A DNA stretch of 64,000 nucleotides from Pulveribacter suum (GTDB lineage Bacteria; Pseudomonadota; Gammaproteobacteria; Burkholderiales; Burkholderiaceae_C). The DNA is taken from positions 3,120,501 to 3,184,500 of the forward strand of contig NZ_CP027792.1 in the NCBI RefSeq assembly GCF_003013695.1. Direction: 5' to 3'. This document shows, in pieces, positions 56,248-64,000 of this stretch (the stretch's first letter is position 1; every line of letters starts with the position of its first letter). The notes under the pieces are model-generated. The model ran no database searches. It saw only the letters and a list, made by a program, of their open reading frames with translations, and had not been told where the DNA came from. Position numbers and translations under genes: made by a program.

Positions 56248-56760
56248 CTAGCGCTTGGCCGCCGCGCGCCGGCGTGTGCCCGGCAGGCCGCGCTGCAGCT
56301 CCTTGAGCAGCAGCACCACCTGGCGCGAGGCGTGCTGGCAGCTCTTGTAGGCCTGCTCGGCCAGCGCCGTCTCGCCGGCCTCCACATGGATGATGAAGGC
56401 GGCGGCCTGCTGGTGAAAGTAGCGGTGGCGGCGCAGCAGCATGTCGAACGCCGGAAAGTGCCCCAGCGCCGCCCGGCCGCTGTCGTGCAGCCACTGGCCC
56501 AGCTCGGAGCAGCGGTCGTCCTGCACCACGTCGGCGCGCAGGCGCTCGTCGCGCTGGCCCTGCAGCAGCGTGCCCAGCCAGGGCAGCCAGCGCTCGTGGC
56601 CGACGATGGCCGCGTCGATGTCGAACTGCGCCATCACGCGGCCGGCCTCCTCGTCGAAAAGCACCAGCTCGCTGGCTTCTTCCGCAGGCAGCGACGACCA
56701 GTCGGACGGGGCCTTCAGCCCGTCGGAGCGTGGTTGGAACAGTCGGCTGAAAAACCCCAT
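56248..56760 (-). CDS. Stand-alone CZB (chemoreceptor zinc-binding) domain protein
   Basis: This 170-residue soluble protein is mostly a CZB domain: His55 (AAIVGHERW), Cys84 ([11 protein letters not shown]), His112 and His116 (RHRYFHQQ) are the 3His/Cys zinc ligands. CZB domains are normally attached to chemoreceptors or diguanylate cyclases, where they sense zinc or hypochlorite. Here there is no output domain and no chemotaxis gene nearby; it lies inside the type II secretion locus between gspE and gspF. A Lys/Arg-rich tail follows the domain. Confidence 0.85.
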   Translation of the reverse strand: MGFFSRLFQPRSDGLKAPSDWSSLPAEEASELVLFDEEAGRVMAQFDIDAAIVGHERWLPWLGTLLQGQRDERLRADVVQDDRCSELGQWLHDSGRAALGHFPAFDMLLRRHRYFHQQAAAFIIHVEAGETALAEQAYKSCQHASRQVVLLLKELQRGLPGTRRRAAAKR

Positions 56761-56911
56761 GGTGCTTGCCTCGTCCGCTGGCCGCTGCGTGCCGCTTCCA
56801 GGCAGGTGTAGTTGTGGAAAAGCCGGAATTATCGCGCCCCGCCACCGCCCCGGCCCACCCCCTGAATGTCAACTATGCGGTGGCGGGTGCCCGGCCCCGT
56901 GCCAGCACGAA

Positions 56912-56940
56912 ATGGCCGCCATGCCGACAATGGCGGCCAT
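56912..56940 (+). repeat. Inverted repeat spanning the start region of the flavin-dependent oxidoreductase gene
   Basis: ATGGCCGCCAT (56912-56922), GCCGACA, ATGGCGGCCAT (56930-56940) is a perfect 11-bp-arm palindrome. It contains four in-frame ATG codons (56912, 56921, 56930, 56939). In mRNA the hairpin would hide the start codons. Confidence 0.8.
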
Positions 56941-57937
56941 GACGACACACCGCCTTCCCCTGCTTTCCTTTCTGGACCTGGTGGCCGTGCGCGAGGGCGG
57001 CACACCCGCCCAGGCGCTGGACCTGGCCGTGCGCACCGCGCAGTGCGCTGAAGGCCTGGGCTTTGCACGCTACTGGCTGGCCGAGCACCACAACATGCCA
57101 GGCATCGCCAGCTCCGCCACCGCCGTGCTGGTGGGCCACATCGCCGGGGCCACGCAGACCATCCGCGTCGGCTCGGGCGGCATCATGCTGCCCAACCACG
57201 CGCCGCTGGTGGTGGCCGAGGCCTTCGGCACGCTGGCCACGCTCTACCCCGGCCGCATCGACCTGGGGCTGGGCCGCGCCCCCGGCACCGACGGCGCCAC
57301 CATGCGCGCGCTGCGCCGCGACCGCGTGGAGCGCGAGGAAGACTTCCCGCGCGACGTGGCCGAGCTGCAGCACCTGCTGGCGCCTGCCGAGGCCGGGCAA
57401 AAGCTCATCGCCACGCCCGGCGCTGGCACCGAGGTGCCCATCTGGCTGCTGGGCTCCAGCCTGTTTTCCGCCCAGCTGGCGGCGCACATGGGCCTGCCCT
57501 ACGCCTTTGCCTCGCACTTCGCGCCGCGCATGCTGCACGCCGCCATCGAGCTGTACCGCCGGCTGTTTAAGCCCTCCAAGGTGCTGGCCAAACCCTACGT
57601 GGTGATCGGCGTGCCGGTGATCGCCGCGCCCACCGACGAAGAGGCGCAGCTGCTGGCCAGCAGCACCTATCAGCGCGTGCTGGGCATTCTGACCGGCCAG
57701 CGCGGCCTGCTGGCTCCGCCCGTGCCCGGCTACCTGGAGCGCCTGGGCTACCAGGAGCGCCAGGCGATCGCCGACTTCCTGGCCGTGGGCGTGGTGGGCG
57801 GGCCCGAGACCGTGCGCGCCGGCCTGCGCGCGCTGGCCAGCAGCACGCAGGCCGACGAGTTCATGCTGGTGTCGGACGTGTACGAGCCCGAGCTGCGCCT
57901 GCGCTCGCTGCAGCTCACCGCCCAGGCGCACGCCTGA
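56939..57937 (+). CDS. LLM-class flavin-dependent oxidoreductase (luciferase-like)
   Basis: From ATG 56939 this protein has 332 residues. It is a bacterial-luciferase-like TIM-barrel protein: [84 protein letters not shown]. Members use FMNH2 or F420H2; the substrate is unknown. Three upstream in-frame ATGs (56912, 56921, 56930) are possible; 56939 fits the usual family start. It has no evident link to secretion, although it lies between gspE and gspF. Confidence 0.9.
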   Translation: MTTHRLPLLSFLDLVAVREGGTPAQALDLAVRTAQCAEGLGFARYWLAEHHNMPGIASSATAVLVGHIAGATQTIRVGSGGIMLPNHAPLVVAEAFGTLATLYPGRIDLGLGRAPGTDGATMRALRRDRVEREEDFPRDVAELQHLLAPAEAGQKLIATPGAGTEVPIWLLGSSLFSAQLAAHMGLPYAFASHFAPRMLHAAIELYRRLFKPSKVLAKPYVVIGVPVIAAPTDEEAQLLASSTYQRVLGILTGQRGLLAPPVPGYLERLGYQERQAIADFLAVGVVGGPETVRAGLRALASSTQADEFMLVSDVYEPELRLRSLQLTAQAHA

Positions 57938-58041
57938 GAGCCACGGTGCGGGCGGCGGCGCCCAGACGGGCCGCAAGCGGCGCTACCATCGCAGGCCTGC
58001 CGCCTGTCTGCCTGCCGTCCCACCGCCCTCCTTCCTAGCGC

Positions 58042-59268
58042 ATGCCTGCCTATTCCTTTGAAGCCCTGGACGCCGAAGGCCGCGTGCGCCGCGGCACGGT
58101 GGACGCGGACACCCCCAAGGCCGCCCGCGGCCTGCTGCGCGCGCAGTCGCTGGTGCCGCTGGACGTGCAGGCGCTGGCCGCCGATGCCCGCGCCGGCGCC
58201 GGCCAGGGCGGGCTGCAGCGGCTGTTCACCCGGCCGGTGTTCAATGCCACGGGCCTGGCCATCTGGACGCGCCAGCTGGCCGGGCTGGTCTCGTCGGGCC
58301 TGCCGCTGGAGCGCGCCCTCACCGCCCTGGCCGAAGAGGCCGACACCCAGCCACAGCGCCACCTGGTGGCGTCGCTGCGCGCCGAGGTCAACGCCGGCGC
58401 GCCCTTTGCCCGCGCGCTGGCGCTGCACCCGGAGTTCTCCGACATCTACTGCGCCGTGATCGGCGCCGGCGAGTCCAGCGGCGCCCTGGGCGAGGTGCTG
58501 GAGCGCCTGGCCGACGACCTGGAGGCGCGCCAGCAGCTGCGCGCCAAGCTGCTCGGCGCCGCGCTGTACCCGGCCATCGTCACGGTGGTGGCCATTGTCA
58601 TCGTGCTGTTTTTGGTGGGTTACGTGGTGCCGCAGGTGGCCAGCGTGTTTGCCGGCACCAAGCGCGCCCTGCCGTTTCTGACGGTGGCCATGCTGGCGCT
58701 GAGCGACTTTGTGCGCAGTTACGGCTGGGCGCTGCTGGGCGCTCTGGTATTGATAGCTGCCGGCGTGCGCGCAGCCTTGTCCCGCCCCGCTTTTCGCGAA
58801 AGGTTCGACGGTGCCTGGCTGCGCCTGCCGCTGGTCGGGCGGCTGGCGCGTGGCTACAACGCAGCGCGCTTTGCCAGCACCCTGGCCATGCTGGCCGGCG
58901 CCGGCGTGCCCATCCTGCGCGCGCTGCAGGCGGCCGCCGAGACACTGAACAACCGCGCCCTGCGCGCGGACGCGCTGGACGCCCTGGCGCTGGTGCGCGA
59001 GGGCGCGCCGCTGGCCTCGGCCCTGGGGCAGAAAAAGCGCTTTCCCGGCCTGCTGGCCATGTTCGCCCGCCTGGGCGAGCAGACCGGCCGCCTGCCGCAG
59101 ATGCTGGACCGCGCCGCCACCCAGCTGGGCACCGAGGTGCAGCGCCGCGCCCTGCAGCTGGCGACCATCCTGGAGCCGCTGCTCATCGTCGGCATGGGCC
59201 TCGTCGTCATGTTGATCGTGCTGGCGGTGCTGATGCCGATCATTCAGCTGAACCAGTTTGTGAAATGA
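58042..59268 (+). CDS. gspF: Type II secretion inner-membrane platform protein GspF
   Basis: This 408-residue polytopic protein has two tandem GspF domains (about 70-195 and 275-395), each with the GESSGAL- or LGEQTGRL-type motif (GAGESSGALGEVLERLA; FARLGEQTGRLPQML), and three transmembrane segments. It begins PAYSFEALDAEGRVRRGTVDAD, as usual for GspF. It is separated from gspE by about 2 kb and two unrelated genes. A diverged repeat A copy lies within the second transmembrane region. Confidence 0.96.
   Translation: MPAYSFEALDAEGRVRRGTVDADTPKAARGLLRAQSLVPLDVQALAADARAGAGQGGLQRLFTRPVFNATGLAIWTRQLAGLVSSGLPLERALTALAEEADTQPQRHLVASLRAEVNAGAPFARALALHPEFSDIYCAVIGAGESSGALGEVLERLADDLEARQQLRAKLLGAALYPAIVTVVAIVIVLFLVGYVVPQVASVFAGTKRALPFLTVAMLALSDFVRSYGWALLGALVLIAAGVRAALSRPAFRERFDGAWLRLPLVGRLARGYNAARFASTLAMLAGAGVPILRALQAAAETLNNRALRADALDALALVREGAPLASALGQKKRFPGLLAMFARLGEQTGRLPQMLDRAATQLGTEVQRRALQLATILEPLLIVGMGLVVMLIVLAVLMPIIQLNQFVK
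58747..58790 (+). repeat. Possible diverged repeat A, copy 15, inside gspF
   Basis: GTATTGATAGCTGCCGGCGT matches the 5' half of the consensus; the 3' half is hardly recognisable. It is read in-frame as LIAAGVRAAL in a transmembrane segment, so the similarity may partly reflect hydrophobic coding sequence. Confidence 0.35.
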
Positions 59269-59269
59269 G

Positions 59270-59400
59270 GGGCACCCCCCTGAGCGGCTGCGCCGCTTCC
59301 CCCCGCTCTCGCAATGCTGCGCATTGCGGGCAGGGGGACACCGCCGGTGCTGCGGGGCGGCCCTTGCACGGCGGTCCTGGCCCGGGTGGCGCGGCGGTCG
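59270..59400 (+). repeat. Dispersed repeat B copy between gspF and the 5'-nucleotidase gene
   Basis: CACCCCCCTGAGCGGC, TGCGCCGCTTCCCCCC, an internal hairpin CGCAATGCTGCGCATTGCG, CAGGGGGACACCGCC, and TGCGGGGCGGCCCTTGCACG. The last blocks match the copy at 13567-13700 (GGCGGGGCGGTCCTTGCACG). No gene is seen in this gap. Confidence 0.75.
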
Positions 59401-59439
59401 CCGCTCCGCCCTGGTCAGGACGCGCTCTGGAGACCTTGC

Positions 59440-60366
59440 ATGGCTGCAACCCTGAGTGACAAGCTGGTCGTCGCGATTTCGTCGCGGGCGCTGTTTGACT
59501 TCGAGGAGGAGAACCGGCTGTTCGAGGCGGGCGACGAAGAGGCCTACATGCGCCGGCAGCTGGAGCTGGTGCACCAGCCGGCACGGCCGGGCATTGCGTT
59601 TTCGCTGGTGAGGAAGCTGCTGGACTTCAACACGGCCGAGGCGCAGCGGGTGGAGGTGGTCATGCTCTCGCGCAACGACCCGGCCAGCGGCATGCGGGTG
59701 TTTGCCTCGGCCAAGGCGGCGGGCATGCGCATCGAGCGCGGGGTGTTCACGCGCGGGCGCAACCCGTTTTCCTACCTGCGCCCGCTGGGGGCGCACCTGT
59801 TTTTGTCGGCCAACGAGGCCGATGTGCGCGAAGCCCTGTCCATCGGCTTTCCCGCCGCGCGGGTGATGACCGACGCCACGCCCGCCGGCGACCGCTACCC
59901 GCGCGAGGTGCGCATCGCCTTTGATGGCGACGCCGTGCTGTTTTCCGACGAGGCCGAGCGGGTCTATCAGGACGGCGGCCTGCCGGCGTTCTTGCAGCAC
60001 GAGGTCTCGCTGGCGGCCACGCCGCTGGCGGGCGGGCCGTTCAAGCCGCTCCTGGCGGCGCTGCACCGGCTGCAGCAGCAGGCCGACGCCTCGCAGATGC
60101 GCATCCGCACCGCGCTGGTCACCGCGCGCAGCGCCCCGGCGCACGAGCGCGCCGTGCGCACGCTGCTGGACTGGGGCATCGCAGTGGACGAGGCGATGTT
60201 TCTGGGCGGGCTGGACAAGGGGCCGTTCCTGCGCGAGTTCGAGCCCGACTTCTTCTTCGACGACCAAACCGGCCACGTCAGCTCGGCCGCGCGGCACGTG
60301 CCGGCCGGGCACGTCAGCGCGGGCATCGCCAACGCGCCGCCCGCAAACACGCAAGAAATACAGTAA
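59440..60366 (+). CDS. 5'-nucleotidase (PF06189-type)
   Basis: This 308-residue cytosolic protein matches the bacterial counterparts of cytosolic 5'-nucleotidase I: KLVVAISSRALFDFEEENRLF with the first Asp, RVEVVMLSRNDPASGMRVF, RGRNPFSYL, RIAFDGDAVLFSDEAER (a HAD-like DxDxV motif) and EFEPDFFFDDQTGHV. It should dephosphorylate nucleoside monophosphates. The ATG at 59440 is preceded by TGGAGA. The TAA lies inside a repeat A copy. Confidence 0.88.
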   Translation: MAATLSDKLVVAISSRALFDFEEENRLFEAGDEEAYMRRQLELVHQPARPGIAFSLVRKLLDFNTAEAQRVEVVMLSRNDPASGMRVFASAKAAGMRIERGVFTRGRNPFSYLRPLGAHLFLSANEADVREALSIGFPAARVMTDATPAGDRYPREVRIAFDGDAVLFSDEAERVYQDGGLPAFLQHEVSLAATPLAGGPFKPLLAALHRLQQQADASQMRIRTALVTARSAPAHERAVRTLLDWGIAVDEAMFLGGLDKGPFLREFEPDFFFDDQTGHVSSAARHVPAGHVSAGIANAPPANTQEIQ

Positions 60367-60422
60367 AAAGCGCCTCAAACGCCCGTGGCACAAGCGCCGG
60401 CAGCTGCTTTTTCAGTAGCAAA
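60362..60422 (-). repeat. Dispersed repeat A, copy 16
   Basis: On the minus strand this reads TTTGCTACTGAAAAAGCAGC, TGCCGGCGCTTGTGCCACGG, GCGTTTGAGGCGCTTTTTAC. The TAA of the nucleotidase gene (60364-60366) is within its end. It lies between two convergent genes. Confidence 0.8.
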
Positions 60423-60445
60423 TGGCGATCTACAAAGGCAGGGCG

Positions 60446-60889
60446 TCAGCCGCCTGTGCGCTTGACCTTGGGGTCGGCGTAGGTCAGCGGCGCGTCGTTC
60501 TTGACCTGCTGGGCCATGCGCTCGGCCAGGGTGGTCTTGTTGATGTCCTGCGCCATCTCCACGGCGCTGCCGCTGGCGCGCCACATGGACTGGATGAACT
60601 CCAGCATCTGCTGGTACAGCGGCGGCTCGCGCGGCGGCTCTTCGGGCTGCTCGGGCGCTTCCTTCTTGGTCTCGGCCAGGGTCCAGTCGCGGTGGGCCTC
60701 GTCCGGGTCGCTGGGGCGACCGGGTTCGCGGATGACCGAACCTTCGCCCAGGCGGTCGGTGGACTCGACCGCGTTCGGCGCCTGCACGGGTCGCACGGGT
60801 ACGGCTCCGCCCGCGCCCGTGGAATACAGGTCGCCCGCCGTGGCGGGGCGCCAAGGCTGGGTCGAGCGGTCAACGGGTGGCAATTGCAT
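60446..60889 (-). CDS. Hypothetical protein
   Basis: This 147-residue protein is not recognised. It is hydrophilic, with a Pro/Glu-rich middle (KKEAPEQPEEPPREPP) and a C-terminal helical part (LYQQMLEFIQSMWRASGSAVEMAQDIN). No signal peptide or membrane segment is present. GGAGG lies 9 bp upstream of the ATG at 60889 and codon use looks genuine. It could be a small regulatory or scaffolding protein linked to the ABC/DUF1854 genes that follow upstream in the same orientation, but there is no direct evidence. Confidence 0.7.
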   Translation of the reverse strand: MQLPPVDRSTQPWRPATAGDLYSTGAGGAVPVRPVQAPNAVESTDRLGEGSVIREPGRPSDPDEAHRDWTLAETKKEAPEQPEEPPREPPLYQQMLEFIQSMWRASGSAVEMAQDINKTTLAERMAQQVKNDAPLTYADPKVKRTGG

Positions 60890-60920
60890 GGCGAGGTTCC
60901 TCCGGTGCATGAATGCAAAC

Positions 60921-60940
60921 GCGCTGGTCGTAGCCAGCGC
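60921..60940 (-). other. Short hairpin in the leader of the hypothetical gene
   Basis: GCGCTGG-TCGTAG-CCAGCGC (arms 60921-60927 and 60934-60940) lies 31 bp upstream of the ATG at 60889. The rest of the 60890-61088 gap is AT-richer than its surroundings (poly-A/T runs near 60960-61010), which suggests a promoter, but no clean -35/-10 pair could be assigned. Confidence 0.35.
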
Positions 60941-61088
60941 CTCGTCGTACATCCATAACGGCAAAAAGAAGGGTGAATTAAGCCTTTTTTCGCCGATAGG
61001 GCAAAAATAAGCGTTTACCCCCCGGCTCTGCCGTGGCGGGGCTCCAGGCTTTTTCGGCCTCCGGCGCGCGCCCGGCCTGCGCGGGCTG

Positions 61089-61589
61089 CTACAAGAATCG
61101 TTCCAGCAGCTTGCGCGAAGCGCGGTCCAGCGCACCGGTGTCGGGCACGCGAAACTGCAGGCCGCCGCTGGCGGTGATGAGCAGGTGGGTGCGCTCGTCC
61201 AGCCGGCGGATGTCCTCCTCGCCCTTGAGCACCAGCTCGGCCGGGCCGCGGTCGGTCTCCACCTGCCAGGTGCTGGGCGTGGCAAAGCCCGAGACCGATA
61301 CCAGCCGCGTGATGACGGGCACGAACTCGCGCGCGGCCAGCTCCTCGCGGACCAGCGCCTGCACCGGCGCGGGCACGCCGCCCAGCCGGGGCAGCCAGGC
61401 GATCTCGCGCCCGTCGGCGCCGACCAGCGACACGCCCTCGTCGGGCGCGGCGACGGGAAAGGCCCGCACGGGCGTGACGCCCTCGTGCTGCGTGCCATCG
61501 GGCAGCTGCAGCACCAGCCGGCCGTGGGCGTTGCGCATCAGGGTGATGTCGCCCTGCGGCGCGCTGGCGTGGGAGGTGTCCTGGGCCAT
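61089..61589 (-). CDS. DUF1854-family protein (cyanophycin-associated type)
   Basis: This 166-residue protein belongs to the DUF1854 family: GVTPVRAFPVAAPDEGVSLVG, EIAWLPRLGGVP, EFVPVITRLVSVSGFATPSTW, VETDRGPAELVLKGEEDIRRL. In Comamonadaceae this family is found next to an ABC exporter-like gene and cyanophycin synthetases; its function is unknown. The start at 61589 was chosen because AAGGAG lies 8 bp upstream. It is downstream of and probably cotranscribed with the ABC transporter gene (20-bp gap). Confidence 0.9.
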   Translation of the reverse strand: MAQDTSHASAPQGDITLMRNAHGRLVLQLPDGTQHEGVTPVRAFPVAAPDEGVSLVGADGREIAWLPRLGGVPAPVQALVREELAAREFVPVITRLVSVSGFATPSTWQVETDRGPAELVLKGEEDIRRLDERTHLLITASGGLQFRVPDTGALDRASRKLLERFL

Positions 61590-61609
61590 GGCGCTTGCTC
61601 CTTGTTGCC

Positions 61610-63913
61610 TCACAGCTGCCCCGCCGGGTGGCGCGGGTGGCTGGTGACCTGCAGGCCGGCGGCCTGGGCGTCTTCCTCGGCGCGGCGGGCCTGGGCCTCG
61701 TACAGGCGCCAGTAGGCGCCCTGCTTTTGCATCAGCTCGTCATGCGGGCCGACCTCGACGATCTCGCCGCGGTCCATGACGACCAGCCGGTCGGCCTTGC
61801 GCAGCGTGGACAGGCGGTGGGCGATGGCAATCGTGGTGCGGCCCTGCACCAGGTTGTCCAGGGCCTTCTGGATCTCGCGCTCGGTCTCGGTGTCCACGGC
61901 GGAGGTGGCCTCATCCAGGATCAGGATGCGCGGGTCGATCAGCAGCGCCCGGGCAATGCTGATGCGCTGGCGCTCGCCGCCCGACAGGCCCTGGCCGCGC
62001 TCGCCCACCAGGCTGTCATAGCCATGCAGCAGGCGCAGGATGAACTCGTGCGCGTGCGCGGCGCGCGCGGCGGCGACGATTTCCTCGCGCGTGGCTTCGG
62101 GCTTGCCATAGGCGATGTTCTCGGCGATGGTGCCGAAGAACAGAAACGGCTCCTGCAGCACCAGGCCGATGTGGCGGCGGAAGTCGCTCACGGCCATGCG
62201 CCGGATGTCCACGCCATCGACCAAGATGGCGCCGTCCGTCACGTCGTAGAAGCGGCTGATCAGATTGACCAGCGTGCTCTTGCCCGAGCCGCTGTGGCCC
62301 ACCAGGCCGATCATCTCGCCGGGGCGGATGGACAGCGACAGGTTCTTGATGACCGTGCGGCTGCCGTAGCGAAAGCCCACGCCCTGCATCTCGATGGCGC
62401 CGGCCACGCGGGGCACCCGCACCGGGTTCACCGGGTCGGGCACGTTGGAGACGTGGTCCAGGATGTCGAAGATGCGCTTGGCGCCGGCGGCCGCCTTTTG
62501 CGTGACCGAGACGATGCGGCTCATGGAATCGAGCCGGGTGTAGAAGCGCCCGATGTAGGCAATGAAGGCCGTCAGCACGCCCACCGTGATCTGGTTGTGC
62601 GCCACCAGCCAGATGCCGAAGGCCCAGACCACCAGCAGGCCGATCTCGGTCATCAGCGACACGGTGGGCGAGAACAGGCTCCAGGTCTTGTTCAGGCGGT
62701 CGTTGACTTCCAGGTTGTGCTGGTTGGCAGCGCGAAAGCGGTCGGCCTCGCGCTGCTCCTGGGCGAAGGCCTTGACCACGCGGATGCCGGGGATGGTGTC
62801 GGCCAGCACGTTGGTCACTTCGCTCCAGACGCGGTCGATGCGCTCGAAGCCGGTGCGCAGCTTGTCGCGCACGGTGTGGATCAGCCAGGCGATGAAGGGC
62901 AGCGGCACCAGCGTGACCAGGGCCAGCCAGGGGTTGATGGAAAACAGGATGGCCGACGTCATCAGGATCATCAGCACGTCGGTGGCGAAGTCCAGAGCGT
63001 TCAGCGACAGGAAGACGTTGATGCGGTCGGTCTCCGAGCCGATGCGCGCCATCAGGTCGCCCGTCCTCTTGCTGCCGAAATACTCCAGCGACAGGCGCAG
63101 CAGGTGCTCGTACGTAGTGGTGCGCAGATCGGCGCCGATGCGCTCGGACACCAGCGCCAGGATGTAGGTGCGCGCCCACCCCAGGCCCCAGGCCAGCAGC
63201 GCCGCCAGCAGCAGCCCGCCCAGGTACAGCGCGACCTGGCTGGCGGGAATCTGCTGGCCGTTTTGGTAGGGGATGAGGATTTCGTCCATGAGCGGAATGG
63301 TCATGTACGGCGGCACCAGCGACGCGGCGGTGGAGGCCAGCGTCAGCGCAAAGCCGGCGGCCAGCTGCTTCTTGTAGGGCCGGGCAAAGCGCCACAGGCG
63401 CAGCAGCACCCAGGTGGACGTCTGCGGCGCCTGCTGGCGGGCACAGGCCGGGCATTCCTCGGCGTCCTGCGGCAGCGGCGTCTGGCAGACGGCGCAGCGC
63501 GGCGCCTCGTCCGGCGCGGCCAGGGCCTGGCCCGGGTGCTGCAGGCGATCGAGCTGCTGCTCCAGCCGCTGCTGGAAGGCCAGCGCCCGGGCGTGGCGCG
63601 CCAGGGTGAAGCGCCACAGCGCCAGGCGCTCGGCCGCGCCGTGCAGCTCCAGCGTGCCCACGCCGCCGTGGTCCAGCAGGCGCAGCTGCTGGGCGGGCGC
63701 CAGAGGCCAGGACTGCACGGCGCCCCCCGGCCCGCAGGCCAGCAGCCGGGTGGCGGTCAGCGCCAGCAGGCCGGGGGCGAAGCGCAGGTCGGGGGTGAGG
63801 TCAACCTCGAACGCGGCCAGCACGTTCTCCTCGGGGGCGAGCGCCGCTCGCACCTGCCCCGCACAGGGGCCAGTCAGGACGCCGGACGCGTCCAGGGGAT
63901 GTGGATGTTGCAT
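61610..63913 (-). CDS. ABC exporter with N-terminal zinc ribbon (cyanophycin-associated ABC transporter)
   Basis: This 767-residue fused permease-ATPase has an N-terminal domain of about 130 residues related in layout to DUF1854/PH-like folds. A zinc ribbon follows (Cys140, Cys143, Cys154, Cys157; CAVC...CPAC). Next come a type IV exporter membrane domain (about 165-470, six helices) and an ATPase domain with GHSGSGKSTL, the signature LSGGERQRISIARALLIDP and ILILDEATSAVDTETE. The neighbouring DUF1854 protein and known gene order suggest that cyanophycin synthetase genes lie just beyond the right edge. The transported substrate is unknown. Confidence 0.9.
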   Translation of the reverse strand: MQHPHPLDASGVLTGPCAGQVRAALAPEENVLAAFEVDLTPDLRFAPGLLALTATRLLACGPGGAVQSWPLAPAQQLRLLDHGGVGTLELHGAAERLALWRFTLARHARALAFQQRLEQQLDRLQHPGQALAAPDEAPRCAVCQTPLPQDAEECPACARQQAPQTSTWVLLRLWRFARPYKKQLAAGFALTLASTAASLVPPYMTIPLMDEILIPYQNGQQIPASQVALYLGGLLLAALLAWGLGWARTYILALVSERIGADLRTTTYEHLLRLSLEYFGSKRTGDLMARIGSETDRINVFLSLNALDFATDVLMILMTSAILFSINPWLALVTLVPLPFIAWLIHTVRDKLRTGFERIDRVWSEVTNVLADTIPGIRVVKAFAQEQREADRFRAANQHNLEVNDRLNKTWSLFSPTVSLMTEIGLLVVWAFGIWLVAHNQITVGVLTAFIAYIGRFYTRLDSMSRIVSVTQKAAAGAKRIFDILDHVSNVPDPVNPVRVPRVAGAIEMQGVGFRYGSRTVIKNLSLSIRPGEMIGLVGHSGSGKSTLVNLISRFYDVTDGAILVDGVDIRRMAVSDFRRHIGLVLQEPFLFFGTIAENIAYGKPEATREEIVAAARAAHAHEFILRLLHGYDSLVGERGQGLSGGERQRISIARALLIDPRILILDEATSAVDTETEREIQKALDNLVQGRTTIAIAHRLSTLRKADRLVVMDRGEIVEVGPHDELMQKQGAYWRLYEAQARRAEEDAQAAGLQVTSHPRHPAGQL

Positions 63914-64000
63914 GTCGTTGGGTCGGGCCTTCAGGGCCGGGGCCGCGGGCGCCGCCAGGCTGGTGCGCCACAGGATGACGGGGGATTGTCCCGGAGCCGC
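63914..64000. other. Right-edge segment without an identified gene
   Basis: These 87 bp precede the ABC transporter gene. No coding signal or promoter could be assigned with confidence, and the segment is cut by the window edge. Confidence 0.3.

Noticed and set aside
57748..60393. Minus-strand open frame of about 880 codons opposite gspF and the 5'-nucleotidase
   Set aside because: It is antisense to two well-supported genes and is a GC-driven shadow with no domain.
60960..61030. Possible sigma28 flagellar promoter (GCCGATAG with TTAAGCC nearby)
   Set aside because: The spacing between the two boxes is about 6 bp instead of about 11, and no motility gene follows.

Overview
The window is high-GC, densely coded DNA from a Gram-negative betaproteobacterium, most likely a member of the Comamonadaceae (Acidovorax/Alicycliphilus-like). 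The evidence is the overall gene complement (NrtR-type NAD operon, 3-hydroxybutyrate oligomer hydrolase, two Burkholderiales-type porins ending in Phe, coq7, an ABC/DUF1854 pair of the cyanophycin-associated type) and the recognisable protein sequences. The genus is an inference. No rRNA, tRNA, CRISPR array, transposase or prophage gene was seen.

Layout. 1-2.2 kb: 5' part of a lipid A acyltransferase gene, metK, and a small DUF1328 membrane protein. 2.3-8.0 kb: NAD salvage, with the Nudix-like repressor gene nrtR facing pncA-pncB-nadE-nadM across a promoter carrying a palindromic operator. 8.1-19.1 kb: a sigma54 activator gene, a palindromic upstream site and a good -24/-12 promoter, then a branched-chain-type ABC transporter (two binding proteins, two ATPases, two permeases) with a 3-hydroxybutyrate oligomer hydrolase and an alpha/beta hydrolase. 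19.2-21.5 kb: groES-groEL with a CIRCE element and a strong terminator. 21.6-26.8 kb: pgi-tal facing zwf-hexR (central sugar metabolism). 26.8-28.9 kb: a stand-alone ketoacyl synthase divergent from a TetR regulator over a 26-bp palindrome. 28.9-38.3 kb: a PEBP-like protein and a dipeptide ABC operon with two paralogous binding proteins and an embedded M20 amidohydrolase. 38.5-41.0 kb: two porins. 41.3-45.8 kb: coq7, osmC-like, a candidate small RNA, ilvA, cobS and a cobC-like phosphatase. 45.7-59.3 kb: a type II secretion locus (gspC inverted; G-H-I-J-K-L-M-N-D-E; gspF detached behind a CZB-domain gene and a flavin-dependent oxidoreductase gene). 59.4-63.9 kb: a 5'-nucleotidase, a hypothetical protein, and the DUF1854/ABC transporter pair.

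Two families of dispersed short repeats run through the window. Family A is a roughly 60-bp imperfect palindrome with at least 16 copies. It lies between genes but also supplies stop codons to four genes, internal peptide to two or three, and the hydrophobic core of the GspD signal peptide. Family B is a C-rich/G-rich element that has apparently become the leader-peptide coding region of gspH and gspJ.

The points most worth following up are: a NadE whose three glutaminase catalytic residues all appear substituted while its synthetase domain looks intact, next to an NMN adenylyltransferase; the sigma54-controlled 3-hydroxybutyrate-oligomer uptake/hydrolysis cluster; the protein-coding use of repeat A; and the CU-rich candidate small RNA upstream of ilvA. 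All functional statements rest on reading the sequence and on family knowledge; no searches were run.
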